Positions 45,051 through 58,949 of a stretch of DNA of 64,000 nt are shown one piece after another. Numbering within the stretch: the stretch's first letter is position 1; every line of letters begins with the position of its first letter. The translations under genes were made by a program, and so were the position numbers. The notes under the pieces were generated by a model that was not told the DNA's origin, ran no database searches, and was given only the letters and a program-made list of their open reading frames with translations. Origin of the DNA: Polytrichum commune (taxonomy: Eukaryota; Streptophyta; Polytrichopsida; Polytrichales; Polytrichaceae); NCBI GenBank assembly GCA_950295325.1, contig OX485805.1, forward strand, positions 10,788,501 through 10,852,500. The letters are read 5' to 3'.

Positions 45051-48000
45051 AATTTGAGGGAGAATTTATGACTTTTAAACTTATTTAGGGTGATTAGACT
45101 ATGTTAGAAATTTCTAAATTATTAATATGTTAGCTTTAGTTTTATATTAATAGGTATTAATCATGATTCAATATCGGATCATAATGTGCTTGCATCTGTT
45201 GCATTCGGTTGAAAAGTGGAGACATGTGTATGAGGCACCCTATCATAGCCAACATTCATGATGGCTCCAATAAAAATGCGCTAATTTATTTTTGGAATTG
45301 TGTAAATCTTGTTTTATGTTAGCCAATGATGATTATAGATAATTGAAATTTAGATAAGAAAAACCCTCAGTTTGTGAGCGTAATTGCAGCCACTGGGATC
45401 TTACTAAAGTGGGATTTTCCAAATAATCAATCTACGTAACCCACTTCCCTTATGATACCAAACATGCAATTATGACAAATGATAGGCAAATGTCGATCGA
45501 GTTCATTGTTTGCATTTACAACAATTTTATATATTATTATTATAAAAATATGTGATATTATGATCAACTATATAAAAGGATATGATCATTTATTTATTTG
45601 CACAGAGACAGTTGATTATAACATATCAACTTCATCATGAATCATCATGAATCATCTGCTTATTGCTCTTGTCAAATCATCTAATTATGTAATTAAATTA
45701 AATTAAATTATTATTATTATTTATTAAATTTTACATCTATAATTATATAATTATGAAATTTACTACATATTTATAAAATTAACTGAATAATTATAGAAAG
45801 TATAATTCAATTATATTTTTAAATAAGTAAGTATGAAATTAATTATTTATTTAAAAAATTAACTAAGTCTTTATGAAGGTAACTAATTCACCATGAAACT
45901 AACAAAAAAATCAATGTATTGTTTCAGTTTATAATGGCACCATGTATGAATTTAGCCTAAATGCAGGTAGTGAGTGGAGCACGGGGAGGTGACTATCGGA
46001 ATTTTAGAAACCACGTGAGATAAAAAAAATAGGGTCAATTTAATTTGTTGAGGATAAAATTTATACATTCATTAGATCTACCATAGCTTTGGAAATATAT
46101 CCCCTACATGTTTATATGTACAATAAGGCGGTGAATAATTCCTCCATTTTAGTAATCAGTAGAAAAAAATAGGATTATAGATATTGGATCCCCCCAAATG
46201 TGTGTAGTAGAATCAATAGAATAATTATGGGTTAGACTACTTGGATGAAGAATTGTGTAATTCTGTCCAAATTTGAATGAAACGCGTTAGTTTGGAGGGA
46301 AACGTTGTGGATTTTTTTTTGGGAAGGAATGTTGTGACTTCTCAACGGCCCTTGGGTTTGCTTAGGGTTTGGACAAGCATAGTGGTGTGAAGGCGGTGAA
46401 GTGTGGCACAAAGGCGGTAGGTAAGACACATATTTTGGAGCTTTCTTCTTTGCTCCATAGCATTCACAACATTCACACAGGGTGTTTCACAAGCGCCAAA
46501 GATTCGGCTTATTCCGCTCTCGTGAGGTATGTCCGCCTCATGCCAACAATTAGTTTTAGTTCTTTGTCATCATTGGTGTTAAATCTCTTCAAAAATTTTG
46601 TCTTATCGTGACATTATGGAGGATATTGATATGTGCCTTGACATGTATTGGAGGGTGCATAGTTATATGCTAACCCTTCACATTGTAAATATTTGGTACA
46701 AGGTTGAATGTGTTTGTGAACACAATTAAAGTAAATGTTTTCAATTTGTGTATTTAGTTTTTTCAATTGAATGCAATCTTTTGTTTTGGAGTAGATAATT
46801 ATGCAAAATTTTCATGTCTTATGACAATTGATTATATTTCTTGTTTTATTCTATCCGTGTTTACAACTTTTAACTAAACTCCAAGTATTATTGATTGTGT
46901 TTTGAATGGTACTTTGAATGCTTTAGCATTGGTATAACTAATTGAAACCAATTAAATGACAAGATGGATGGTATGAAACGTTTGTTGCTCACATAGTCGA
47001 TTTTGCAATGCTATAGTATTCTGTTCATTATTTGGTACATGTACAATTTTTTTTTTAAATATGATGCTAAAAATTGGTCTCTCCAAAAAATTACAAATAA
47101 ACATAGGGTGCTTAAAAATATGTCAAAGCAACTTTATATCTACAAATAGGGAGGGAAAAAATACCGAGAGGTGCATAAATACCCCCCCCCCATTAAATAC
47201 CCCATTATCGCACGTGGTTACAAAATGTAAGAGGGTGTGATCCCCCCGTGGAGTGGAGTGGTGTTCTGGATCTGCATCTGCATCCATTATGGAGGCGTTT
47301 TTTCGTTCATACATGCAGATGTAGATCCAAGAACCACTGGTTTTGCTCTTAGACATGTATTGTTGAGGCAACTTTCCCTAAAGTCACATCATTAATTAGC
47401 TTGTCCTATATGGTAGAAGGCTCCCTACATATCTCTCACATATGCAGGGAGTTCGAGGCTTCTAACAAAATTTCATCCGTGTTTGATATTTACGTCAGTG
47501 AGTGGGCGGCTTCCTTTGCATTTGCATATGCATTGCAGATGTTAAAATGCAAGTGCGGATGCAGATGCAAGGATAGTGGGCTTGCTCTTAGACTTGGAAA
47601 AACTGGGATTTTGACCGATTGTGCCCAAAAATTCTCCATGGACATTGGCGACATACAAGGACATTTGATGCCCCTTGGATCCGATGGACTTCTTTGCTTG
47701 AATGAAAGCAAAAGATATAAATTAAAATATATGCGGTTCCGCCATTTAGGGCCCATCACGGACAAGATAAGGACCAACGATCTTGTGGCAGTCCTAAGTT
47801 TCTCCTCCTCCTCCATGTAATTTCTTCTTTGAGAAGAATCTCAAATATCAAAAAGCAACACCATAGAAGATCTTGCACTTTAGTCCAAAAAGAAGTCTCT
47901 CCCACTTGGAATCTTTCACTCCTAGCATACAAGTCTTACACCATCGTCCCACATAGATTAAAGAACAATGCAAATGTACCACTATACTAGATTTGCAAGT

Positions 48001-48525
48001 TTTTCAACAACAAAGGACAACTTTCCAGCGACGTAGGTCAATTGCCTAGGACTCGTATGCTTGTAGCGTTTCATCCTACGTTCAAACTTTACCCATTAGA
48101 ATTCAAAACCACAAACCAAGCATAATAATGAACACACCAATCATAAACCTACACCTTCATCATTCACTTCCACCTTCAACCCAAAAATTCCATCCATACA
48201 CACCAAAACATGGTATTGCGCAATCAAACATGGTATTACCCAAACATGCTTAGTTTGAGTATCACATTCATTAGAATTACAGATACTTAATCAATATTTG
48301 AGGTATACAGGCTCAACCAACACAAACTCAAGAAGACTTATCAGTACCAAACAACCAGAACTTGGGCCTCCACACCACTTCTTCCAAACTCAAATTGGCA
48401 TATATGAATTTTGCCTCCGAGGGGCCTCCCAAAACCCTAGATTTTGGCGGCAATAGTTTCATAACATAGAGAAATTTAGTATCACCTTCACTAATTTTCC
48501 ACACGTATTATTAGCGTTCGTTCAG
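45051..48525. other. Unassigned AT-rich sequence
   Basis: Low-complexity ATT/AAATT runs at 45685-45860. A lone GAGCACGGGGAGGTGACT block at about 45977 resembles the TIR of 30919-31318. No gene recognised; the 139-codon open frame at 47401-47820 overlaps a MITE fragment and is not credible as a gene. Confidence 0.4.
47588..47646 (+). mobile_element. hAT-type MITE (family A), 3' end fragment
   Basis: TTAGACTTGGAAAAACTGGG, then TTGACCGATTGTGCCCAAAA and TTCTCCATGGACATTG match the last 55 bp of the family. Confidence 0.7.
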
Positions 48526-48528
48526 TAA

Positions 48529-49509
48529 GAGTCCAGCCACACCACTTAGTTAACTTATGAGTTAGTGAGGATTAGCTAACTAATTCTAGTTATCTAAAAT
48601 CATGGCCGCACCACTTACCTAGGAGAATTAGCTAACAATGTGAGTTAGTGAAATCAACTACTGTAGAAGGCTCTCTATTCCCAAACAAAGTAATTTTTTT
48701 CCCCTCAAAATTTGTCACGTGTCATGCTCACATTCGCTACGACTCACTTGTATCCCTTGTGGGAACTATATTTTGGCACATGTAAAGATGAAGTAGGGAG
48801 CCCTCTATGGTAACCCATATGCAAGCTAACCAATCGCACAACCACACATCCTAGTTACCATGAACCAAAGGTTTATCAATTTAAAAGAGGATTTAAGGTT
48901 GACTAACCAAATTTTTGCTCAAGTTGCCCAAGTTTTGAATATGACACTGATTATGATACATTATAATTATGTGGCCCACACCATTTTTGTTTCATGATGA
49001 TTTAGATATAATTAGATATTATGATTACAATTAAATATAATATTTGATCTAAATTTGAAGATGATAATTTAACAGGGATTGATTGGTAAAATATCATTTT
49101 ATAAATGAGCATGTATGCTAATTTAGGACAATGTAAGAAATAGTTTGGTCCACCTCGTGGCAGAACAGAGAAGAGAATCATGGGGAAAATGAGAGGCGGG
49201 CATTCAAGACAAAAGCTTGGGCTACTCATTTGTAAAAGTTAGTGAGCATTAAAGGTATGGATGAGTTAAGATTTCTTCAAAAAAACAAGGTTCCAAAAGT
49301 CAGCTGACTTTTATTTTGATGACTTTTATTTGAACCTTAATCTTAACTAGGTGGTGCGGCCTTGATATAGATTAGCTCTCACATGGGTTGGCTACCTCAT
49401 ATGTTAGCTAAGTTAAACTCTCTTAACTAGGTAGTGCAGACAAAATATAAGTAATTTGAATATTTGCTTACTCTAATCAAAGCCTTAACCGGGATGTGCG
49501 GCTAGACCC
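48529..49509. mobile_element. PIF/Harbinger-type non-autonomous element, 981 bp
   Basis: TIR GAGTCCAGCCACACCACTTA (left) and GGGTCTAGCCGCACATCCCG (right, inverted), each followed by GTTAA-like sequence, flanked by TAA at 48526-48528 and 49510-49512. Internal GGTGCGGCC/GGCCGCACCACTT motifs repeat near both ends. Non-coding. Confidence 0.8.
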
Positions 49510-49512
49510 TAA

Positions 49513-50449
49513 TTGGGATAATCAATGTAGTTAAACATGTCAAGCCAAATATGTGAGGAATAGGTGCAACAACCTTACCTTAACATCAACATGGCTAATT
49601 AATATTCATCAAAGGTCGGTTGGGAAATACCTAAATGTGGATATGAATGTTATTAAAAGAAGGTAAATTGGAGCCTAATTTGGTTACTCATCTTGATTGG
49701 ACAATTGTATCTAAGTTTGTGTGGTTAGGTGTGGATCTATGAAGAAATATATCCTAAAAAACCAAATACTTTGTACATCAAGGTGAGCATGTTCTATGGG
49801 TTCCAAAATTTCAGCGAAGTGATGCTCAAAATCCTCTATCACTTGCTTGTGATACTTCACAATATGTGAGCCATCTAAGGGGTGAGTTCACATGGGGGTC
49901 CCAAGTCCCAAGTCCCACTCATGTTAGCAAGTCCCAACATGGAGGCGAGGTCCCAATTTTTTAGCTTCAAAAAACCATGGTTAATTATCATTGAAGTTGA
50001 GATCTTGATTAGTTTATGTAAAATATTCACTGGACTTGTGTTGAGGGTTGGGTCTAGCTTTTTGCTCAACCCAATTCTCAACACAATTCCCAAGCCTTAC
50101 CTGCAAAAAGTGTTGTCATGTAGGCATTCATGTCATACTTGGACTTAGGACTTGGGACCTTGCATGAACCGGCCCCAAAACTTGTGTCAATGTGATACAA
50201 TATCATGACAAAAGTAGGACATGTGTATAGATGAACTTGGAATGGGAGGGAACGATTACCCTTGGGATGTTGACATTGTGGCTCTATAATGGCAGGAGTA
50301 GGTAATTGACATTCAAGTATATTTGGACAAATCACTTGTCCAAAAATAATAAGGGATGTGCACTTGTGGGGACAAAACAATGAATGACAATAGCAAAAGC
50401 AACAACACAACAACTGCAACTTCAAATATTTGTGTTTCATGCTTGCCTA
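49513..50449. other. Unassigned sequence
   Basis: No gene recognised; short open frames only. CCCAAGTCCCA-type short repeats at about 49900-49940. Confidence 0.4.
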
Positions 50450-52631
50450 CACTACAAGGAAAACACAAAAAAAATGACTATGGCCATCTATCGGATTTAG
50501 GGCAGTCATGTTGAACCAAAATGATGACTAGAAATGACTTAAGTCGTCATATAATTAGGCTTTTAGTCATATCGGACAAGACCTAGATGGGAACTCTGTA
50601 GAGAATGTGTTGGGAACACGTTCTTTCAATATTTTATATTTTTATGGTAGTCATAATAAACCACATGACTAAGATTAGTACTTAGTTGACTACAGTTTCC
50701 AGGTCCTAATAGTGAATGGTTTTTATATCGTATTTATGTTTCATTCGTACTTATTCGTGTTGTGAGTCCCGGGTCTTTGATCATTTCAGCAAATGTTTTA
50801 TGGCAATGGCATTTTTGTGGGTTGTATATTGAATTTTGACAATACAACCATTTTTTACCTATTTGCAATGATTTGAATCCTATCACTTTTACACAACATC
50901 AGAGTTTATTTCTTGGCTTTGCTATATGCAAATACATAGTATATACAGTCATAAAAATAATGATATATGCCTATAACTACTATCTTTGCCATATGACCTC
51001 CCTTTCTAATGTCAGACAACATCATCTTCCAAATCTAGATCTTCTTCCACAACATTCAACAATCGGTTCAACATCTTCCATACTTAGAACCGTGCATCCC
51101 TTCAATACATGGGTACCAAGTGCCGTGTCAATGGAAGCGGATATACACCTTAGGCCATGATGTTCTTCATCCCTACCTTACTGCAAACTATGCATTTCAG
51201 GTCTTCTATCCACCTTTGGTGATACTCTTGAGCTTCGTGGCTCTTTTCGTAAAATAAAATTTCACCCATTGTTCTCCTTGTCATCTGCAAAAGAAAGTTG
51301 TTGTACATGAAGGGGAAATGCAAATGAGTTTGCTAAATAAAAAATCAATCGATCAAATTTGAAGAGTGTGAATTATTTGCACATGCATTTGATACTCCAA
51401 AAATTGTGAAGCAATTCAAGAGGAGAAGTATTGCAATTAAATGCGTTGTTCGAGAACCCTTTTATAGTGGGATTTTTTATTCCTCTAGAACTTTCGTGAG
51501 CTCTACCTCTTCGAACTCCTCCTCTTCCATGGCAGTGGCATCTTCATCATCCTCAAGTCTATCATTAATGGCGATAGAGTTCTTATTGTATATGCCCAAG
51601 CACTATGTTATCATCCGTACAACATCAAATTCTTCATGTTCGCTTTCAATATTTGGAGATTCAAGTAACTATGTTCATATTTTGTAGTCAGAGAGTCAAA
51701 ATTAAGGACTACATTTAGTCATCCGTATGTGTTTAGAGTTTGTAGTCATAGAATCCAATACAATGATTACATTTTGTCATCCATATGGAAGTCGGCTACT
51801 ACAATTGGTTTTAGTGAGGATTTCTCACATCCAAAGTCAGGAAATGCTAAACTCTCACTAAACTATGCCAAATGAAGTAGTGGATATGCCTCACTCGAGG
51901 CCACTACGGTCGTTCAATTTACTAGATAATACGTGAATAGCTTATCCCCCTCTTTGATTTCTCGTGTTGCTATAGTATGGCATATTTTCAGGATTTGGGG
52001 TTCCGTGGTGTAGGCAACGACACATAGTCCCACTGCACATTGGCAATCTCCTCCCTCCCAATAGAATAATTAATGAATCCTGCAATGTTTTCATTCAAAA
52101 CATCCCCGTCTTGGTAAATGGTTTTCTTTAGCTGTAGCAAAAAAATTATATACTATGGGTTTGTCTTGCACATACTTTTGAACTTTGTTTTCGAAAAACA
52201 TTTCCCTACAAATGACAATAATTCATCCCCGCCCTTTGCTGCTTGCAATGCAAATAGGCCCCATCCCATATATGGATGCGTTGACACTCTAACCTCTCAT
52301 TTCCTATTCCAATATATGTAAAGGGAGTGAGCTTCAAAAATACTCACGAGCATTGCCCATAGAAGATATCCGTCCCAAAATTACGTGCCAACCTTTGTTG
52401 GTCTCTAAATGAACTTGGCTCTCCCTCCCTTTAAAGCGGTCGATTAGCTAAAATTATAAACTATAAAACAAAAATTGTTGCAACCTGCACATAAGGTCTT
52501 CGCATTTCCTTATAGGTTTGAATGCATCATAGTAAGTTACACACCATCCCACCTAGACACTTCTTAGAAGAGAAAAAAACATCAACAACGTCTAACAAAT
52601 ATACCAAGATTGATTTCTTGAATTCAAGATC

Positions 52632-52749
52632 TCATTTGTATTCTCGAAGATGTTTGCAGATGGTTTTCCTTAACAATGTTTTTGCACCCATGCATTTTTT
52701 ACATAGGCATGCATAACTTATGAAATGTTGCCTATCTACTTCTTTCTTT
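52632..52749 (-). pseudogene. Transposase-associated (TNP2 N-terminal) zinc-binding domain remnant
   Basis: The minus strand reads VDRQHFISYACLCKKCMGAK then TLLRKTICKHLREYK before a stop, resembling the C-x-C-x2-C...H transposase-associated domain found at the start of CACTA TNP2 proteins. The downstream TNP2 core is not recognisable, so the element is dead. Confidence 0.5.
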
Positions 52750-53405
52750 TCCATGTCCCACAATTGCAACTATAGAAGATCCTCTTGTGATCTCGGATCC
52801 ATTTCCAAATGTTTCTATGCGATTGAAGGGGGTCCAATCTCTTTCTTGTGCACGACAATCCTGCGAAGGACATATATAAGTCCAAGGATGGCAGTTGGAT
52901 TATTTAGAATTTCACTATGAATAAGGTTGATCACGTCTAAGCCTAGTCAACTTAAGACTAGGTATCATGCTCAATAAAGCAAAGAGTTGACTACCAATAG
53001 TCATCAACGTAATAAGAAATGGAAAATGGCCTAAACTTGACTGAGGATCTGTGACTAAGACTAGTCATACATGTAGAAAAATCATGACTAAATGCAGTCT
53101 TTCTCTTTGTAAACCAACATCTAGTTATTAAGAATAGAAAACCTAAAACCCTACATGCAACATGGACAACACGCAAGAAAAATCCTACACCTTGATACAT
53201 TTGCCACCTATTAAACACCTAAACCGTAAACCTTGAACTGTCATTTAAGCCGCCATTGTCATTCATTACAACGTCGACGTGTCCACAACTTCCTGCCTTA
53301 ATTGCTTCTAATTGGAGGATTTATGTCTGACCTAATCTTGTGAAGATTGGGCGCAATGGTGAGCATTTTTGTAGAAGGTGCTGCAACTCTAGCCAGAAAT
53401 CGCCA

Positions 53406-53501
53406 TGGCTAGAGGGGAGGAGTCTGATGACTATGACAATGTTGTTGAATCATTTGCTAGTGAGAGCTCAGACGACGAGGAGAGCACCAAAAGCAAAAAT
53501 T
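53406..53501 (+). pseudogene. Acidic ORF start inside CACTA element
   Basis: MARGEESDDYDNVVESFASE followed by SSDDEESTKSKN, then TAA; further acidic sequence continues in frame after the stop to 53640. Possibly the start of the element's second (TNPA/TNP1-like) protein. Function inferred only from position. Confidence 0.35.
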
Positions 53502-54204
53502 AAAGTGCAAGTGAAGAGAGAAGGTGGGATGGGAGGAGGGATGAAAGCGATGGGGAAGAAGAACCCAACCCATACGTGATAAAGCATAGCAAAGAAGTTA
53601 TTCACCAGTTGTGCATAGTTCGCCTCACTGCATAGATCAAGGGTACTATCATGCATGAAAATTAAATAGGTAGTAGATTACTAGTAGATCGTCTGAGCCT
53701 CAAGAAGCCATGGCGAAATGCCCATACTATAGGTATGATCAAGCAATGGTTCATTGGTGGTTAGGTTAGTGAGTAGTCTTCTTGAAACACTCGTTCTTGG
53801 ACCTCATGCACATGGGCCGGTTCTTGGAGGTGAGATGAATAAAGGGGGAGATAGCGAGTTCATTGGTGGTGAGAGTTGAGTGAGAGACGCGAACATGTTG
53901 TAGTGTGGACTTTGTTTGGCTTAATAAAGTTAGTGAAGAGATTATGAGAATTGTATTTTGTTCAATGTTGGCCCGAGTATGTAAGTGATTTCTGTGGAAA
54001 GGTCAAGAGTTGAGAATGATATTGAATGGTGTTTGAATTTCTATAAAGTCCTTAGTGTTATGGCACTCAGTGCATAAGTAATCCCGGCGAAATCTTCCGG
54101 TATTTCAGTACGGAAAAGGGGAAGCAAGTTGCAGAGGAGACAATTGTGGAGAGGAAATTGAGCGCCATGCGGGCAAAGAATTGGCGTAGTCCTACTTCCT
54201 GCGA

Positions 54205-54714
54205 GTGCATAAGTGGGCCGTTGTGCTTGCCACCCTAAATCTTAAACTTGATATAAATTGGTCTTCCACTGTAAGGAAAATGGCTCAAATTTATCTACTC
54301 CCGCCCTCTTCCTCTGTACATGCGATATTGAGATACGTAGCCAATTTACCGGGCAAGCATGTGGAAGAGGTATTCCAAGGAATTGCTAGAATGCCACAAA
54401 TTTCGAGTGTTGTTTTGGATTGAATGTCAAGGTTGTTGTTTGGCATGTTTAAGGACTCCAAGGATGTCCCTATTCCAGGCAAGAAAATGTCAACTCCTTA
54501 TATTGGTCGTTCCAAACCGGGGTGTGGACCTTCTTCTAGGGGACACATAATTAGATCCGGTACTAAACCAAGGATAGGGGATCTCTACACCGGAGGCGGT
54601 GGAGACGACGACAACAATGAGAGGACAAAGTCGGACAAGGAGCACATACCACCGCCAAGTCAACGACCCGCAATAGAGGTGCGTAACCCTAAACCCTTAG
54701 AGAATATGACTTAG
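54205..54714 (+). pseudogene. Internal CACTA ORF pieces (possible TNPA/TNP1-like)
   Basis: Two consecutive frames, 54205-54423 (WSSTVRKMAQIYLL, YVANLPGKHVEEVF) and 54424-54714 (GKKMSTPYIGRSKPGCGPSS, DDDNNERTKSDKEH). The second starts directly after the first stop. No motif identifies the product. Confidence 0.35.
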
Positions 54715-57341
54715 GCTAGTCATTAGTTTAAACAATATGACTAAGACTAATCATGACTTTAGAAAATATGACTAAGACTAGTCATCTAAGTCATAGCTAT
54801 TACTAATTATAGTCATTAGTCTAGAAGACATTACTAAGGCTAGTTATGTAGTTAATCATCACTGGTGGTTGTATACGGGTGCAAGCATGGTAAAGTGGAC
54901 CAAAAAAGGTGCTCTGGTATACTAAAACCATATTTTTTTTGGTCAAAGGCCTAAAAGTAGTAGCAAAGAGTTATTTAAATTGGAATTTTTTTTATGATGA
55001 CCTCTATTGTTGTGTTAAATACTCAAATGTAGAATATCAAGTTGAGATCTTCAATACTTAGCATCGAAAGTGATGCTCAAAAACAAATGGTTGAGTCTGG
55101 TTTTGGATGTAGATTTCATGACCTTAACTATTTTGAAGTTAGAATTTTTTTATATTCCTTGAATTCATTATCTACTTGAGGGCATCACCACAAAACTTTG
55201 TAAAAAACCACCAATTTAATGTAATTTTATCATATTTTAAACAAATTTTAGACAATCACTTATTCAATATCACCTACTTGCACGCCACTTGCACCGTCGT
55301 CTAAAATAGGTAGACTTTTCTTGGAATTTTTTTTGTCATCATAAATTGCTTGGCTTTGTAGATCAAGATGTTTTTAAAGTGTCTATGGTTTATTTCTTCA
55401 CAAAATTCAAAGTTAGTACATAAAATTGAATCACTTTCACTTAACACTAGGCAGGGATCAGGAGTTGTCCACTTTACCGTGCTTGCACCCATACTCACTT
55501 GTAAATCACCTTGTGTGTAGGAAAAACGCTAAACATCATAGCCTCAAATTTGGAAGGTAAAAAACCGACCCTAGACGGTGTTGGCAGTCCCCTCGGGATT
55601 TAGGGTCCCCAAGCCTCTTCTCCAAATATTCAGTAGAAAATAATCCCACAACCAAATCAAAATGTCGAAGGAGTCATGGCACGATGACGAATCCAACCAT
55701 GACTACTTGGAAAAGGGATGTCAACATAGACGACCTAGTGTATCTACTTCGAATATTGATGACATTGGAAGCGAAGTCCTTGGACGTGCAAGTAACATAG
55801 CTGGAGGTAGAGTTCTTAATTGCAAACCAAACCCTTTTGCGTAGATAAAGTAGATAGCAAGGCCAATCGTCTATAAGTGCAATTGAGTAGAGGGATGTGT
55901 TGCTACGGAGCCATGCATCTGAGCAACAAAGTCGAAGACGAAAGGGATCTAAACAACAACCAACAAATGTGGTAGAAAGAGACCAGTGCGGCAAGAAAAT
56001 GTATATTGTCCCAGTGAGGAGGAGATCCCAACAGACCTAGTGAGTTCCAAACTCTTAAATTTTGTATGAGTACTTGTAAGCTATGTTTTGTTATTACCCA
56101 ATAGAAACTAATCCTATGAAATGGTAGATTATATTAATGTAGACATTTGAGTTGGATAAGGCTCCAACACATGAAAAGATCAAGACAAAGTTGCAGAGAC
56201 GAAGGGGGGATGGAACATAGAAGGCTGGAATGAACTACATGTATATTGTTTCCGGCAGAGGAAGCAAATTTGACTGCAACTCTTTGTCCAACTGCTTGTC
56301 AAATATGCGCAAGACCAAGACCTACACACATGTATGAAAGGGTTAGAGAAGAACATGAAGTTGATATTGGTTGTTTCCAATATCACAAGGTTGGAAAACA
56401 CAAGGACTGTAAAGCAAAACATTGAAATATGTGTTGCAAGCAACTCGGCAAAAAAACCCCCCAAAAAATTCTCCCATTGAGTTTGGATATGAAAGCATGG
56501 AGAAGAAATTGAAGAAAAACCTAATAATTGGGGGCATTATGATCATAAAGAAGATGACAAGCAACTAAATGAAAGTGTCAGTAGAATTTTGAATAAATTG
56601 TGAGAAATGTAGAATTATCTGCAATTATGCTTGCAATATAATGCGTAGTCAAGTTTTTGTAGTGTATGATTAGTGTTAGTCATGTTTTTGAAGTGTAGGA
56701 CTAGCAATAGTCATGTTGTAAAGTGTATGACTAGTAGTAGTCATCATATTTTAAAATAATACTAGACAAAGTTATTAATTTATTATTTCTTACTGCAGTT
56801 CATAAGATTGCCCATTGTAAATTCTAATTGTCACTACACAATTATCGTAGAAGAATATGAAGTATAAAGAACGACCCGATAAGAGACACGAGCAAGAAAC
56901 AAGCAAAGGCAATGAGGAGGAAAAAATATTGATTCAACATTAGAGCCTAAAGTCCATCTAGAAGTTCGGAAGAAAAGAATAAGGATCAGGGAGGTGAAGA
57001 AGCTCTAAATTGGCCCAGATTATCAGAGGAGGCCAAAAATAGATAGGGGACCTGAAGACGAGCATAGGAAGCCAACGACAAAATTTGCAAAACACAAAGC
57101 ACCAAGTACAAACAATATAATGGGTAAAGATGGTAAGGAAAATGAATGAGGGGAAAAACAACAAAGAAGAGTCACCAAGAATATAAAGGTATTTATGTGA
57201 CCATTTAGTGCTTCGTTAAATCACATGTTTATTTTAATGGTTTTTCCGTGAGGTTTTTGACGTACATAATTACTACAACTGCAAGTAGTCGCAGCGGATG
57301 AAGAAGCCTCACAGTCCTCTACATTTTTAATAGAAAATAAT

Positions 57342-57641
57342 GTGGAAGTGATGGGTTATGGAGAAGGGAAGGAAGAAAAATTGGTTGCACACGAAAAAAT
57401 GACAAACATGGAAAGGGGTACATTGCATGGAGTTATAACATATGAAGGTTGTATGCCTCTGAAAGTGGAGAGGAGCCACAACGATGAATATGTCCACTTC
57501 AAAAGCGTAGAATTTGATGACCCTCTTATCAAGAAGATTGAAGAAGTTGTTGGGAAACTTTATAATATAGCCCACCGAGTTTCTACGCCATGCATATGTA
57601 GAGTCGTAGGTGAATATAATAAATACATTTTGGGTAGATAA
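57342..57641 (+). pseudogene. Internal CACTA ORF piece near right end
   Basis: 99 codons including GTLHGVITYEGCMPLKVERS and HNDEYVHFKSVEFDDPLIKK, soluble and mixed-charge. It lies 870 bp from the element end and is probably a C-terminal exon of an element protein; unrecognised. Confidence 0.35.
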
Positions 57642-58510
57642 TGGATAGTAGTATATATCATCTTCAATCAATAGCTTGAATATGCTCAGTGGATGACATG
57701 TGTACGTGAGATATCCCATAGTAAATTGTTTGAAGATACTAACTGTCTTTTGCAATCTCTTGTAGTAAATTATTTCAATATATCGACTATATGTATTCAT
57801 CTGTTATAGTCCACTGTTTAAATATGATGACTATGCTTAGTCATATTTTGTTGTCAATAATTTAAATATAATGAATATATTTAATCATATCATAGATTAA
57901 ACTTTTTGACGATGATGACTATGCTTAGTCATCTTGTTCATACAAAAAGTGTAATCGTCATGAATATCACAACGATGTTTTTTTAACGATGTTATTTATA
58001 GTTATATCGATTGACTACATTTAGTCATCAAAATTGAAATATTTACTACTAGACCCAAGATAATGACTAGCCCCTTAGAATGCAAAGCGCCAAAGATGAC
58101 TCATTTTAGTAAGCAAACATATATCATATGATTATTTTTAGTCATAATATGACTAGTAGTAGTCTTTAATGGACGAATGTACTTGTCATATGACTACACG
58201 TAGTGAAGACCATATGGTCAAGCAATCACATAGTCATGACTAATTCTAGTCAAAGGGTAAAACTACACATGTCTAAAATATAGTCACATAGGAACGACTA
58301 AATATAGTGCAAAATGACGAAGGGTCGAGTGGCGGCCCAAAACACGCCATGGGGAACAAAACTTGTATGATCTAACCGTAGTCACTTTGTCTAGAGCGAT
58401 TGGTCCGACATGACCAGGTTGAGGTTTAAAAATGATGCTAATCATCAGTGCACTTTCTTACTTATATTAGTCATAAATCCCAATCATTTTTTCGTGTTTT
58501 CCTTGTAGCG

Positions 58511-58949
58511 CAACCACCACATTTGTGTAGTTTTGCGATCTAATGTACATCATATTGGCGGTTGGAATTGTCCAAAAGTCATGCATAAATCCAACTATAC
58601 TTAAAATCTTAGTTATGTGGTATTCAATTATAGAGAAGAGAACAACTTCATTGTGCTTGGTATTAAGATTGGACTTCAAGCTCAAAAACTTGTAAATTAT
58701 TCTAGGCTTAAAAATCAACATACTTGAAAGGACCTATAGGGTCTTATAAAAGAGGAGAGAATCTTCACTTTGATAACAAATAAGATATTTGAATGAGCTC
58801 TCAAAAACATGATGAAAATGGCTACAACATTAATTTAAATTTGGTAATCATCTTCTATCGACCATGTGTTTGACATCCTAAGAGAAAGTGGGCGCAGAGC
58901 AAAAGTAACTATTCAAGACTCATCTATCTTGAGTAACATTCTCAACCAC
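58511..58949. other. Unassigned sequence
   Basis: No gene or repeat recognised between the CACTA right end and the MITE. Confidence 0.4.

Larger units (their letters stand above)
50450..58510. mobile_element. CACTA (En/Spm-like) element, 8.06 kb, decayed
   Basis: The left end is CACTACAAGGAAAACAC; the right end, inverted, is CGCTACAAGGAAAACACG, one base off at position 2. Flanking trinucleotides are CTA and CAA, not an exact duplication. Many copies of TGACTA and ATGACTAAGACTAGTCAT-type motifs occur in the outer 300-400 bp of both ends and in clusters at about 54700-54850, 56640-56750 and 57830-58300, as in the subterminal repeats that bind TNPA-type proteins. No intact transposase remains. 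Confidence 0.82.

Noticed and set aside
47401-47820. 139-codon open frame on the plus strand
   Set aside because: It runs through a MITE fragment (47588-47646), has no domain resemblance, and an equally long frame exists antisense.
57327-57800. 157-codon minus-strand open frame
   Set aside because: Antisense to the plus-strand CACTA ORF piece at 57342-57641, Phe/Tyr-rich as expected for a shadow of Lys/Glu/Asn codons.
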